Notes under the pieces: generated by a model | Databases searched by the model: none | What the model was told of the DNA's origin: nothing | The model's input: only the letters and a program-made list of their open reading frames with translations | Position numbers and translations under genes: made by a program | In this document: positions 17,770 through 26,971 of the stretch, piece by piece | Position numbering within the stretch: position 1 is the stretch's first letter | How the letters are laid out: each line of letters begins with the position of its first letter | NCBI GenBank assembly: GCA_944389935.1 | Contig: CALXOE010000016.1 | Span: forward strand, 1 to 64,000 | DNA: 64,000 nt | DNA from: an uncultured Victivallis sp. | GTDB taxonomy: Bacteria; Verrucomicrobiota; Lentisphaeria; Victivallales; Victivallaceae | Direction of reading: 5' to 3'

Positions 17770-18717
17770 TTATTCCGTAATCTTTTCCGCGACCCGCAGC
17801 TTCGCACAGGCGCTGCGCCGATTCCGCTCAAGTTCATCGGGCCCGGCGGTCAGAGCCTTGCGCGTGATGATCTTCAGCGTCGAAACCTTGCCGCAGACGC
17901 AGACCGGCAACCCCGGCGGGCAGACGCAGCTCGCCGCCTCGTCCCGGAAAAAGTTCTTCACGATCCGGTCCTCGAGCGAGTGAAAACTGATCACCGCGAT
18001 CCTCCCGCCACGATTCAGAAGTTTCACTGCCGCGGGCAGAGCGCGCTCGAGTTCTCCGAGCTCGTCGTTCACCGCGATCCGCAACGCCTGGAACGGCAGC
18101 GTCGGCGCCGGGAGCTGACCCGGACGGCTCTTCCCCAACACCTCGTCACACAGCGACACGAAATCCGACGTCATCGCAAACGGGCGGATCACGCGCTGCG
18201 TAACAATCGCAGCAGCCAGCTTGCGCGACTTCGCAACCTCCCCGTATTCGCGCAGAATCCGCTCAAGCTCCGCTTCCGAAGCCGTGTTGAGCAACCGGCT
18301 CGCAGTCAGAATCGAACGACGGTCCATGCGCATGTCGAGCGGTCCGTCGGCACGCCACGAAAATCCCCGTTCCGGCTGATCGAGCTGCGGGGAGGATACA
18401 CCGATATCGAGCAGAATCCCGTCAACTTTCTCCCAGCCCGCCTCGGCCGCACGGGCCGCAAGTTCCGAGTAATTGCCACGCACAAGCCGAACCCGTCCGC
18501 CCGCGAACGCGAGACGCTCCCGCGCTTTCGCGAGCGCCGCGTCGTCGCGATCGATTCCGAGCAGTTCCAGATTCGGATATTTCTCCAGCAGCAGCGCACT
18601 GTGGCCGCCGCCGCCGACGGTTCCGTCGATCAGACGCAGAGAACTCCGCTCCGGAAAAACCAGGTGCTCGAGCACCTCCCCGGCCAGAACCGGAATATGT
18701 TCAAACTCTTCGGCCAT
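17770..18717 (-). CDS. rsmH: 16S rRNA m4C1402 methyltransferase RsmH
   Basis: An S-adenosylmethionine-dependent enzyme (315 aa) that methylates N4 of C1402 in 16S rRNA. The family signatures are clear: HIPVLAGEVLEHL at the N terminus, the SAM loop DGTVGGGGHS (about residues 31-40), LDIGVSSPQLDQPERGFSW, GPLDMRMD, and the C-terminal ISFHSLEDRIVKNFF. Length is normal. It lies 6 bp after mraZ, the usual dcw order, and is expressed from the mraZ promoter under MraZ control. Confidence 0.96.
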   Translation of the reverse strand: MAEEFEHIPVLAGEVLEHLVFPERSSLRLIDGTVGGGGHSALLLEKYPNLELLGIDRDDAALAKARERLAFAGGRVRLVRGNYSELAARAAEAGWEKVDGILLDIGVSSPQLDQPERGFSWRADGPLDMRMDRRSILTASRLLNTASEAELERILREYGEVAKSRKLAAAIVTQRVIRPFAMTSDFVSLCDEVLGKSRPGQLPAPTLPFQALRIAVNDELGELERALPAAVKLLNRGGRIAVISFHSLEDRIVKNFFRDEAASCVCPPGLPVCVCGKVSTLKIITRKALTAGPDELERNRRSACAKLRVAEKITE

Positions 18718-18723
18718 ATCGTC

Positions 18724-19236
18724 CTATGCTTCGTCTTTCTTCCGGATCGCCTCCGCCAGCAGCGAAGCGATGCCGTCACCCTCGTCGCTGACTTTCTGAA
18801 TCTCATCCAGATACATGTTCAACGTCCCCTCGTCATCCGGAATCCGCCAGTGCTCCGGTGCCGAAAGCCGGATATGAGTCACGGCCCCGATGAGCTTCAA
18901 CTGGTTCTTCACGTCGATTTCGTCAAGCATCTTCCGGTCCAGCGCGATTCGCCCCTGCTTGTCGCAGCGGCACTGACGCGAGCGCGAACCGAGGTAGGCC
19001 AGCGCCATCTGCATCTTCGGATTCGCAATCGCCAGCTTCGTCGCCTTCTTCACAAAATCGAGGAACGTCTGGATCGGCAGAAGCACCAGCGCTTTCCCGC
19101 GAGCCGGAATCATCACGAGTTCCGTCACTCCGTCCGGATTCCGCCAGTCGCTCGGGAACGTGACGCGGCACTGGGCGTCCAACGCATGATCGTATTCGCC
19201 CAGATACAGACCCGTAAATGAACCACCGCCTGCCAT
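18724..19236 (-). CDS. mraZ: Transcriptional regulator MraZ
   Basis: A 170-aa DNA-binding regulator of the division/cell-wall cluster with two SpoVT-AbrB-like repeats. The first is near residues 8-55 (FTGLYLGEYDHALDAQCRVTFPS) and the second near 85-135 (CRCDKQGRIALDRKMLDEI). The duplicated D..CR(V/I) pattern is typical of MraZ. It is somewhat longer than E. coli MraZ (152 aa), with an acidic C-terminal extension. MraZ forms a ring that binds short repeats spaced about 10 bp apart. Four such repeats sit directly upstream (19242-19276), supporting autoregulation. Confidence 0.93.
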   Translation of the reverse strand: MAGGGSFTGLYLGEYDHALDAQCRVTFPSDWRNPDGVTELVMIPARGKALVLLPIQTFLDFVKKATKLAIANPKMQMALAYLGSRSRQCRCDKQGRIALDRKMLDEIDVKNQLKLIGAVTHIRLSAPEHWRIPDDEGTLNMYLDEIQKVSDEGDGIASLLAEAIRKKDEA

Positions 19237-19241
19237 CGTTA

Positions 19242-19276
19242 CCCTAAATGCCCCTAATCAACCCTATCTGCTCCTA
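19242..19276 (-). promoter_or_regulatory. MraZ operator: four boxes at 10-bp spacing
   Basis: On the minus strand TAGGG occurs at 19246-19242, 19256-19252 and 19266-19262, with a variant TAGGA at 19276-19272. All four are exactly 10 bp apart. The array starts 6 bp from the mraZ ATG, spans the predicted transcription start (about 19269) and touches the -10. The box nearest the gene is also the only ribosome binding site candidate. Confidence 0.85.
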
Positions 19277-19303
19277 TTTTACTACAAATTTTGTTTTTTT
19301 CAA
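19276..19303 (-). promoter_or_regulatory. Promoter of the mraZ-murC cluster
   Basis: Minus strand TTGAAA (19303-19298), 16-bp spacer, TAAAAT (19281-19276). The predicted transcription start is near 19269, inside the MraZ box array. Confidence 0.65.
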
Positions 19304-19417
19304 CCTGTCGGGCAATTATTTTTCGATTTTTTTGGCGTAAAAGATTCTGGAGACAAGGCTATTGCGATGGAAATCGGAACGGCTCGATGCTATTTTTGAA
19401 AAACACAGGACGGAATC

Positions 19418-21460
19418 ATGGAAGAGAGACCCGGCGGGGAACAGAAAAACACGACAAAAAACGTTGCAGCCGAAATGCGGAAACGGGTGCCGGCACTCCT
19501 GCTGCTCGGCATTCTTCTGGCGGGCTTCACCTGGCTGCAGCTCACCTATTTCGTCCCGGTGACGGGGGGAGTCGATCAGAACGGTTACCACGCTTCGGGG
19601 CGGATTCTGAATCTCGACGGCGTCCCGTTCCGCAAAACCGGAGACGCGCTGGAGTATGTCGGAAGCATGTGGGTTGTCAACGAACGCGGCGAATTCTATC
19701 CGAAATATCCGCCGTTCTATCCGCTGCTCTCCGCGGGGATGAACCTGCTTCTCGGTCCGGGGGGAGGATTTTACGCGACACTCTGGGGCGCGGTGCTCGC
19801 GGTGGCGGGGATGTATGCGCTCGCACGCTTCTGGATGGGGAGATACCACGCGCTCGCGGCCGCGGCGCTGCTCGCGCTTTCCCCGGTGATTTTCGCGCTG
19901 GGGCTCACGAAGAACTCCCACACTCCGAGTCTCGCATTCTTCCTCTGGGGGATGGCGTCATTCATGCTGGGGGCAACCCGCCGCAACTGCCCGGCCGCGC
20001 TGCTGTGGGCGGCGCTGGGCGGATTTCTCATCGGCTGCACGGTCGGAATCCGCTACACGGATTTTCTGCTGATCTTCATTCCTGCGGCGGCCTGCATGCT
20101 GACCCCGCGAAATCGGAGGTGGAAACTTCTGGCCGCCCTCGCGGCGGGAGCGGCGCTCCCTTATGCGGCGCTCGCACTCTTCCATCTGCAGGCCTACGGC
20201 GCACCGTGGCGGAGCGGATACTCGCTGACTTCGGAGTCGGGGGCATTCTCCCCCCGTTTTCTGCTGCAGAATTTCCAGATCTATCTGCCGGAATTTTTCA
20301 CGCTCGTGATCGGTCCGATGGGGGTGCTGGCGCTGCTGGTGTGGCGATTCCGCTGGAAACGGCTGCTGTTCTGGGCGGTCTGGCTGCTTCCGACCGGCGG
20401 GCTCTATTTGATGTACTACTGGGCGCCGGATGGAGAGTCGACGGGAGCGATGCGGTTTCTGGTGCCGCTCGTCCCGGCGGTGATCCTGCTCTCGCTGCTC
20501 TCTCTGCGGCGGCTTCTGCAGCGGATCGGCAACCGTCCGGCAGTGATCCTGACGCTCGTGCTGCTGTTCGCGGTGCAGGGAGTCTGGGCGTGGACCCGCA
20601 TCACCAGATTCGGGGAACAGCGGTATGCGTCGGACATCCAGAGAGCGTTCATCGTCGAAACCGTGAAGCACAGAGTCCCGGCAAATGCGGTCATCATCGC
20701 CAACACCGGGATGCTCGACGAACTGGACTATGAACGGCGCTGGACGCTCTATCCCTCCTATTTGCTCGCACCGCGGGAGATCGAACGGGTCATCGAAAAC
20801 GCCCTCGGTGCCCGGGCGGCCGGACTCCAGAAAACCCGCGCCGAGCGGTTGAAGCGGGAGGTCGGGGGACTCAACCACGGCAAACTCTACGAGTATCTGC
20901 GCAACTTCTTTGAACAGAAACAAAAAGAGGGGAAAGAGATTTACTTTCTCGGGAGGACGCAGGAGGTCAACCGGTTCCGGCGCTCTTTCTACCGGCACTT
21001 TGAAGTGGAGGATCTCGGGATGCTGACCGGCACGCGCCCCGCGTGGCTGCTGCGCGACGTCAAGCCGAATGCGAGCCGCTATCGGCCGCGCGCAGAAACC
21101 GTGCCGCTCACGCCGTACGAACTGGTCAAACTCGGATCCCGTCGCTCCAGAGTCCTGCCCGCCGACGCCAGCACTCCGCTGCTGACGACGGAACGGAGCG
21201 AGATCCTCAGCCGGATCAACCCGGAAAACGATCAGGAACTCGCCCGGGAACTTGTCCGGCTCGAATCGATCCGGGACGATCTGCTCAATCTCCGGCGCTC
21301 GGTCACGGATGCCGCGGCCAGAAAACGCGAACGCGAACTCCGCAGCCGGATCACCCGGCTCGAGAAAGAGATCGAACGGCGGAAGCAGCGGGAAAAAGCC
21401 CCCGCCCCCGGGAAAACCGGAAAGCAAACCACTCAGACCGGAATCCGCCCCTCCCTGTAA
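19418..21460 (+). CDS. ArnT/PMT-like membrane glycosyltransferase with C-terminal coiled coil
   Basis: A 680-aa integral membrane protein. About 9-11 hydrophobic segments lie between residues 22 and 400. A large loop after the first carries DQNGYHASGRIL (about 52-63), the place where GT-C enzymes such as ArnT keep an acidic catalytic residue, and PKYPPFYPLL follows. The soluble C-terminal part (about 405-680) includes a Lys/Arg/Glu-rich coiled coil (about 610-665) and a basic Pro-rich end. By family such enzymes move a sugar from a polyprenyl-phosphate donor to a lipid or protein outside the membrane; donor and acceptor here are unknown. The ribosome binding site is AGGACGGA. It is divergent from mraZ and has no operon partner. 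Confidence 0.7.
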   Translation: MEERPGGEQKNTTKNVAAEMRKRVPALLLLGILLAGFTWLQLTYFVPVTGGVDQNGYHASGRILNLDGVPFRKTGDALEYVGSMWVVNERGEFYPKYPPFYPLLSAGMNLLLGPGGGFYATLWGAVLAVAGMYALARFWMGRYHALAAAALLALSPVIFALGLTKNSHTPSLAFFLWGMASFMLGATRRNCPAALLWAALGGFLIGCTVGIRYTDFLLIFIPAAACMLTPRNRRWKLLAALAAGAALPYAALALFHLQAYGAPWRSGYSLTSESGAFSPRFLLQNFQIYLPEFFTLVIGPMGVLALLVWRFRWKRLLFWAVWLLPTGGLYLMYYWAPDGESTGAMRFLVPLVPAVILLSLLSLRRLLQRIGNRPAVILTLVLLFAVQGVWAWTRITRFGEQRYASDIQRAFIVETVKHRVPANAVIIANTGMLDELDYERRWTLYPSYLLAPREIERVIENALGARAAGLQKTRAERLKREVGGLNHGKLYEYLRNFFEQKQKEGKEIYFLGRTQEVNRFRRSFYRHFEVEDLGMLTGTRPAWLLRDVKPNASRYRPRAETVPLTPYELVKLGSRRSRVLPADASTPLLTTERSEILSRINPENDQELARELVRLESIRDDLLNLRRSVTDAAARKRERELRSRITRLEKEIERRKQREKAPAPGKTGKQTTQTGIRPSL

Positions 21461-21494
21461 CGGAGAATGCCCCCCTCTGCCGCGAAACGGGAGC

Positions 21495-22853
21495 TCAGGG
21501 GAGGACGACATTCTCCGCGCGGAGACGGCGGCGCAGTTCCTCGACGTCGATCCGGGCACACGGGGTCGCCGTTTCGAGCGCAAGCGCGGCGGCGTTTCCA
21601 GCGGCCTGCCCCATGCCGAAGCAGGGCGGCATCACCCGGATCGCCGAAAGCACCGCCCGGTCGCATGAAACGCACCGACCCGCAACCACCAGATTCTCCA
21701 GGCCCGGTGCAACCAGCGCCCGGTAGGGAATCGTGTAACTTCTCGTCGATGGGATATATTTCCCGATGAGCCCGAAGTGGTTGTCGCGAGAATTCGACAG
21801 CATCAGAATCGCATCCGGGAACAGTTCTCCATCGATCAGCGACTGTTCCCGGAGGATGAAATCCCCTTTGATTCTCCGCGTCTCGCGCACGCCCGGCACA
21901 GCCGCGCTTGTGAGCAGCCGGACCTCCTCACACCCTTTCACATATTTGCGCAGGAATTTCAAAATCGCGCCGATCTGCCGCCGCCCCTCCATGGCGATGC
22001 GGGTCAGATCGACCGAACGGGTGCCGTCCACTCCGGGAATCCGGGTGATATTCGCGCGCCAGGTGTCGTCGTCAGCCTTGTAGAGTCCGAGGCGGCGGCG
22101 AGGAATCGGGTATTCCCCGTTGGCGGCCGCCTCGGCGATCTCCCGCTCGAACCGCATCGACTCCCAGCCGAGCGCCTCTTTCCGCGCCTGCAGCCGGGCT
22201 TCATCGATGCCTGCCAGAGAGAAGAAGAGCCCGGCGGCCTGCATTTCCCCGGTCGTCTCGTCGCCTTTCTGCATCGGGCAGCCCGCAAAAGCCGCGATGT
22301 CTCCGTCGCCCGTGCAATCGATGACCATGTGCGGGTCGACCGCCGCCATTCCCTCTTTCAGTGCGAGAACCACCCGGCGGATCCGTTCGCCGTCGGGGGA
22401 GCGGATCACCGCGACCGCCTGAGCGCCGTAAAGCAGTTCGACGCCGTTCTCGAGACACATCTCTTCGGCGACGAGCTTGAACACCTCCGGATTGAACGGC
22501 GTAAGATTGCGGTGGCCGAACTCATGCCACGACGAATGGGCGTCGCAGTTTTCGAGACTCATCGGCTCGAGCGCTCCCCCCGCGGCGATGAGCCGATCGA
22601 CCAGCTCGCGGAAGAATCCGCGGATCAACTGCGTCTTCCCCTCCGGATCCGATGAGGTCATGAAAGGGCCGACAAGACCGCCAGTTCCAGTGCCGCCGAG
22701 ACAGAATTCACGTTCCACGAGCAGAACCCGGCGTCCCCGCCGGGCCGCACAGCAGGCCGCCGCGATTCCGGCAGGACCGCCGCCCGCCACAAGAATTTCT
22801 GGTTCCCCGATCAACGGGATTTCGCACGGGCAATCGAATTTGACGTTTTTCAT
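21495..22853 (-). CDS. FAD-dependent oxidoreductase (FAD_oxidored family)
   Basis: A 452-aa flavoprotein. The FAD-binding Rossmann motif is VAGGGPAGIAAACCAARRG (residues 22-40), followed by VERE and GGTGTGGLVGPF. The middle strand DCTGDGDIAAFAG carries the second flavin contact, and the C-terminal LVVAGRCVSCDRAV closes the FAD site. Family members are widespread in Lentisphaerota and Planctomycetota near sugar genes, but substrates are mostly unknown. No signal peptide is seen, so it is probably cytoplasmic. It diverges from a LacI-type regulator across 149 bp with facing promoters, suggesting that regulator may control it. Confidence 0.8.
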   Translation of the reverse strand: MKNVKFDCPCEIPLIGEPEILVAGGGPAGIAAACCAARRGRRVLLVEREFCLGGTGTGGLVGPFMTSSDPEGKTQLIRGFFRELVDRLIAAGGALEPMSLENCDAHSSWHEFGHRNLTPFNPEVFKLVAEEMCLENGVELLYGAQAVAVIRSPDGERIRRVVLALKEGMAAVDPHMVIDCTGDGDIAAFAGCPMQKGDETTGEMQAAGLFFSLAGIDEARLQARKEALGWESMRFEREIAEAAANGEYPIPRRRLGLYKADDDTWRANITRIPGVDGTRSVDLTRIAMEGRRQIGAILKFLRKYVKGCEEVRLLTSAAVPGVRETRRIKGDFILREQSLIDGELFPDAILMLSNSRDNHFGLIGKYIPSTRSYTIPYRALVAPGLENLVVAGRCVSCDRAVLSAIRVMPPCFGMGQAAGNAAALALETATPCARIDVEELRRRLRAENVVLP

Positions 22854-22883
22854 CTGGGAAATCCTTTCTGTGATGTGCGGTGC

Positions 22884-22911
22884 AATATATCCCGGTTGCA
22901 GCCCGTTTCAA
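22884..22911 (-). promoter_or_regulatory. Promoter of the FAD oxidoreductase gene
   Basis: Minus strand TTGAAA (22911-22906), 16-bp spacer, TATATT (22889-22884). The predicted start is near 22877, with AAAGGA as ribosome binding site. Confidence 0.6.
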
Positions 22912-22964
22912 GGAAGCTGCCCCGGCTCATTGTCGATAAAAATCAATAAGAAATACAGCCGGGC

Positions 22965-22993
22965 TTGACAAACGACCGTTCCGGAGTTATTGT
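22965..22993 (+). promoter_or_regulatory. Promoter of the LacI gene at 23003, leaderless type
   Basis: TTGACA (22965-22970), 17-bp spacer, TATTGT (22988-22993). The predicted transcription start (about 23000) is only three bases before the ATG, and no ribosome binding site precedes it. Confidence 0.7.
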
Positions 22994-23002
22994 TCCACCA
23001 CG

Positions 23003-23989
23003 ATGAAAAAAATCACTTCCACGATGGTCGCCCGTGAAGCGGGCGTGGCGCAGAGCACGGTTTCCCTGGTGGTAAACAACCGGCCGCGCGTGTCGGAGGA
23101 GACCCGGAAACGGGTGCTCGACGCGGCGCGGCGACTCAGGTACGTGTGTGAACCGCGTTCCGGCGGAATGCTGATCGGCGTCATCATCACGGGCTGTCGC
23201 GCGATGAACAGTTACCTTGCAATGACGATCACCGCGGTCAAGGAGGAGGTGCATCGGCGCGGCTGCCGGCTGGAGATCATCAACAGCGACGACATCGAAC
23301 TGCTGAACGAACGGGTCGTCGCCGGAGCGATCAGCCTCTCGAACGATCCGGAGCTCAATGCGCGGTGGAAAGAGCTCAAAAACATCCCGCTGGTCCGGTT
23401 CGTGAGCCGCGGGTCGCATGCGGACAACATCTACACGGTCTATCCCGACTCCCGGGCCGATCTGCGGTTGATTTTCGATTATCTGAACCGGATGGGACAC
23501 CGGAAAATCGGACTGTTTCTCGAACGCACCGTCGCACAGGAGCGGCAGTTCCTCGACCGGACCGGAGAACTGTTCCGGGAACGACTTGAAGCCGGCGGCA
23601 TCGCCGGGGCGGAACGTCTGGTCTCCTATGCAGGGACCGGGACGCTGCCGGAACGGCTCGAGCGCCTGCTCTCGGAGGAAATCACGGCGCTCGTGGTGAT
23701 GCCAGGGGACGCGGCGCTGCGGATTCAGGGAGAACTTGCGCGGAGAAATCTGCGCGTGCCGGAGGATCTCTCGCTCCTCTCGCGCGAGTACAGCAACGTC
23801 TCGGAATTCATGACCCCGCCGACGACCACGCTTCTGCCGGATTACCCGGCGATGGCGGCACACGCGCTCGATCTCATCGAGATGTTTCTGCAACGAAAAC
23901 AGCCCCCCGGCGACATCGCCTGTCCCGGGAGGCTGTTGATTCGCGATTCCGTCCGCGACCTGCGGAATCAGAATTTCACGACCGGATAA
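23003..23989 (+). CDS. LacI-family transcriptional regulator
   Basis: A 328-aa repressor. The helix-turn-helix is ITSTMVAREAGVAQSTVSLVVN (residues 4-25), then NNRPRVSEETRKRVLDAARRL, followed by the sugar-binding effector domain. The operator-sensing middle (YLNRMGHRKIGLFLERT) and the C-terminal TTTLLPDYPAMAAHALDLI are typical. It is divergent from the FAD oxidoreductase gene. Its last 22 bp overlap the 3' end of the convergent GH gene. The promoter predicts a nearly leaderless mRNA. Possible targets are the oxidoreductase and the convergent hydrolase operon, although that operon has its own GntR-type regulator. Confidence 0.88.
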   Translation: MKKITSTMVAREAGVAQSTVSLVVNNRPRVSEETRKRVLDAARRLRYVCEPRSGGMLIGVIITGCRAMNSYLAMTITAVKEEVHRRGCRLEIINSDDIELLNERVVAGAISLSNDPELNARWKELKNIPLVRFVSRGSHADNIYTVYPDSRADLRLIFDYLNRMGHRKIGLFLERTVAQERQFLDRTGELFRERLEAGGIAGAERLVSYAGTGTLPERLERLLSEEITALVVMPGDAALRIQGELARRNLRVPEDLSLLSREYSNVSEFMTPPTTTLLPDYPAMAAHALDLIEMFLQRKQPPGDIACPGRLLIRDSVRDLRNQNFTTG

Positions 23990-26961
23990 CGGCTCGGATC
24001 CTTGCTTTCGCCGATGCCGGGGCCGATCGCGATGAAACTCTCCCGTCCGAATCCGTCGTTGTCGTTCACGAGCAGATTGAACCGGAAACCGTCGCGTCCC
24101 GCCTGATCGGTCAGACCGATGGCTTTGAACGGGATGCGCGCCTCATAGCCGGTTGTATGAGAGTTCTCGTCCCGGGAGGTCTCAAGCGTGATCTCCGCAG
24201 CCGTCCGAACCGGATCGAAACGGCGGGGAGTCTGCCAGACATGGACCTCGCCGTTCCCGGATTTGAGCCGGGTCAGGCCGATTTCCCACCGCTCGTTCTG
24301 TCCGGGCAGGAGAAAGGCGAACTGGATGTTGTCGCCTTTCCAGACCTCCTCGCCGGAATAAGGCTGCTCATGACGGTCGTCCAGAACCTCCACTTTCAGC
24401 AGCAGCGCTTCTCCGTCGCGCCCCATCCAGACTTTCGCCGAAAGATCCTGCGTTCCTTTCCAGAACAAATGGGCCGTTTCCGGAGAGTTCGGAACCTGCG
24501 CATAGACCTGCCCGGCCGCGTCGAGGACAAAATCCGGCTCCTGGTGATATCCCTGTTTCGGAATCCTGGCGACCGAATCGATCCGGTAACGGAAACTCTC
24601 GTCATCCAGAAAGAGCGTCAGCTCCTTCTGCCGCCCCGGCGCCGAACGGAATCCGGCGTCGGTCTGAACCGGGAGGCGGACGATTTCGGTCTTTCCGGCT
24701 GCAAGCTCGAACGTTTTCCGATTCCATTCCGCGGAAATTCCATCCGGAAGCGCGAACCCCAGCTGAAACTTGCGGGGGGTACTCCCCGGATTGAACACCG
24801 CAAACTCCAGTGCGGCACTCTCCCCCGGGACGACCTCCAGGCCGCCGACAGGATGAATCAGCGCGCCGGCGACTTTGAACGCCTCGCTCTGGCCGGAGAC
24901 GCGCAACGTCGCCGGTTCCGAACCGACTTCAAATGTGACCACTTTATCCGTCGCCGCAAGCGGTTTGCGATTGCCGTACAGGTCGATTTTTTCCGCGTGT
25001 CCGGTGACTCCGGAGATGGCCAGCGGCAGAATCCGGTCGTCGCCGGTGTCGCTCCATGCCGCCAGCAGCATGTTGCCCTCCCGGTCCCGGAACAGATATC
25101 CGTGCAGATCTTTGCCGATCCGGCATTCGCGGAGAAACGTCCCGCCCTGGAAGAGATTCGCCAGCGCGTTGTATGCCGCATAGACCGGTTTCGGGTAGAA
25201 ATCATGCGTCAGCATGCCGAAATTGTGTTCATTGTTGGCCGGATCGAACCCGTCGTTGCGCAGATCGTACCAGTTGTAGCCGAGCGCCCCTTTCGCCCAC
25301 GAATAGATGAGCTTGCGGAACAGCGTCTGCGCCTGTATTTCCTCCCCGCAGACCATCGATGAAACAGCCGTTTCATTCGCGTACCACGGTTTGCGGTTGC
25401 CGTAAGAGGGAAGCCGCTCGATCTGATCGCGATAACCTCCGAAAAGTCCGTGACCGTGAAACGCGAAGATGTCGTACTTCCCGGAACGGATCACCGCTGG
25501 CATCACCCGGGGATTCCCGGCCCGGCCGGACTGCCCGGGCAGACAGGCGAATCCGCCGCAGAAAACCTGCAGCTCCGGAGCGACCCGTTTGATCTCATCG
25601 TAAGCCGTTTCCAGCATCCGGACATACTCATCCTCGGGGAAGTTCGCAAACATGTACAGATCCGGTTCGTTCCAGATCTCGGCAAAGCGGATTTTGCCCC
25701 GGTAGCGGGCGGCAAAGGTTCCGACAAAGGTCCGCCAGTGATCATAGTCGGGACGGGCGCGATGGAAGAAATCCGGGTTCAGCGGTTTCCACCCTTTCGC
25801 CACCGCCCAGCCGGCGCAGTAGGAGTAGATCGGCATGAGTTCAATTCCGTACGCGCCGAAAATATCAGTCAGTTGGTCGAAAAAGCCGAATTCCCAGCGT
25901 CCCTCGGCAGGCTGCACCCGATCCCAGCCGACATCCGAGCGAAGCGCCTTGACGCCGCACCATCCGGCCGCCATCGCCTCTTTTCGCTGGATTTCCGCGC
26001 TGTACCGCTGTGGATTTGAACAGACTCCGAACACGAACCCCTCCGCCCGGCCCTGAGTCGGTCCGGCGGGAATCAGATACGCGAACCGCATCTCCCTGCG
26101 GAACGGACGCACTGCGGGATCCTTGTCACAAAGTTCGACATTCAACTTGTAAACCCCGAATGCCGAGGGGCGCGGCAGGGCGAAACTCTTCTCCTCTGCC
26201 GGAGCGAGGTCGACCGTTTCGGTCGATTCTCCCAGCAATTCACCGCGCACCCCGACGAGGTTCCACTTCAGAGTACCGGCCATCCGGCGCGGGCGCGGAT
26301 TGCGGAGGAACAGAGAAAGTTTCTCTTCCTCTCCCGCTTTCAGCACGTGAATCGGAGTGCCGGAGCCGGTCCGCAGCTCCGGAGAGACGGGAGCGTTGCT
26401 GTCAAGAACGTCGCAGCGGATTCCACCGATTCCGAACGTTCCCGTCTTCCCGGCGAAATCCCCGGTCACCCCGCGGAAACGGACCGGCATGGTCAGTTTG
26501 CCGTCCGCCTTTGCTCCGCCGCCCCAGTGGCCGGCTTCCGGCCGGGAGGCGTCGACGGCAAACGCGATCTCATGCCATTTGCCATCTCCCTGCGGAGGGG
26601 TCGCACTGAATTGGAACACCTCGTCGTCGGCATCAATCAGCCGCAGGTTGAACGACCGGACGGGATGACCGGGCGGCAGAAACACCCTGCTCCGGAAAGT
26701 CGCCCTCGTGAACTCCGGGACATTCCGCGCCGGATTCGCCTGACAATCGAAATAGGCCGCCTCGGGAGCATCGGCCCGATCAACCGTGATCGGATTCCCG
26801 GAGACCGGGAAATTGCGGATCTGCGAATTGTCACGGCGGTGAAACAGCAGCAGCGCATTCTCCTTCCCCGGAGTGAAGACGTCGACACTCTGAATCGGGG
26901 CCGCACCGAGATTCCCCAGAATCCCCGCGGCCAATACGATCATACCGGCAAACTTTCTCAT
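23968..26961 (-). CDS. Secreted clan GH-A hydrolase with C-terminal CBM9-like module
   Basis: A 997-aa exported enzyme with signal peptide at residues 1-21 (cut near GAAPIQ). Beta-rich domains cover about 22-300. The TIM barrel (about 300-620) has Glu432 in IWNEPD as likely acid/base and Glu530 in YANETAVSS as likely nucleophile, a GH39-like pattern. Linking beta domains follow (about 640-790). The last 190 residues (FVLDAAGQVYAQV ... YEARIPFKAIGL ... RFNLLVNDNDG) match the CBM9/DOMON-like module that binds ends of sugar chains. It is the last gene of the operon GntR-LacI regulator, pseudopilin, hydrolase, starting 10 bp after the pseudopilin stop. The ribosome binding site is AGGA. The substrate is unknown, possibly a xylan-, mucin- or glycosaminoglycan-type chain. 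Confidence 0.8.
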   Translation of the reverse strand: MRKFAGMIVLAAGILGNLGAAPIQSVDVFTPGKENALLLFHRRDNSQIRNFPVSGNPITVDRADAPEAAYFDCQANPARNVPEFTRATFRSRVFLPPGHPVRSFNLRLIDADDEVFQFSATPPQGDGKWHEIAFAVDASRPEAGHWGGGAKADGKLTMPVRFRGVTGDFAGKTGTFGIGGIRCDVLDSNAPVSPELRTGSGTPIHVLKAGEEEKLSLFLRNPRPRRMAGTLKWNLVGVRGELLGESTETVDLAPAEEKSFALPRPSAFGVYKLNVELCDKDPAVRPFRREMRFAYLIPAGPTQGRAEGFVFGVCSNPQRYSAEIQRKEAMAAGWCGVKALRSDVGWDRVQPAEGRWEFGFFDQLTDIFGAYGIELMPIYSYCAGWAVAKGWKPLNPDFFHRARPDYDHWRTFVGTFAARYRGKIRFAEIWNEPDLYMFANFPEDEYVRMLETAYDEIKRVAPELQVFCGGFACLPGQSGRAGNPRVMPAVIRSGKYDIFAFHGHGLFGGYRDQIERLPSYGNRKPWYANETAVSSMVCGEEIQAQTLFRKLIYSWAKGALGYNWYDLRNDGFDPANNEHNFGMLTHDFYPKPVYAAYNALANLFQGGTFLRECRIGKDLHGYLFRDREGNMLLAAWSDTGDDRILPLAISGVTGHAEKIDLYGNRKPLAATDKVVTFEVGSEPATLRVSGQSEAFKVAGALIHPVGGLEVVPGESAALEFAVFNPGSTPRKFQLGFALPDGISAEWNRKTFELAAGKTEIVRLPVQTDAGFRSAPGRQKELTLFLDDESFRYRIDSVARIPKQGYHQEPDFVLDAAGQVYAQVPNSPETAHLFWKGTQDLSAKVWMGRDGEALLLKVEVLDDRHEQPYSGEEVWKGDNIQFAFLLPGQNERWEIGLTRLKSGNGEVHVWQTPRRFDPVRTAAEITLETSRDENSHTTGYEARIPFKAIGLTDQAGRDGFRFNLLVNDNDGFGRESFIAIGPGIGESKDPSRYPVVKF

Positions 26962-26971
26962 CCGGATATCC

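Noticed and set aside
17668..19221. A 517-codon open frame on the plus strand
   Set aside because: It is antisense to rsmH and mraZ, both certain genes; composition is that of a shadow frame.
19242..19276. Short regular repeats as a CRISPR-like array
   Set aside because: The unit is 10 bp with 5-bp boxes; this is an MraZ operator. No CRISPR repeat or cas gene is present in the window.
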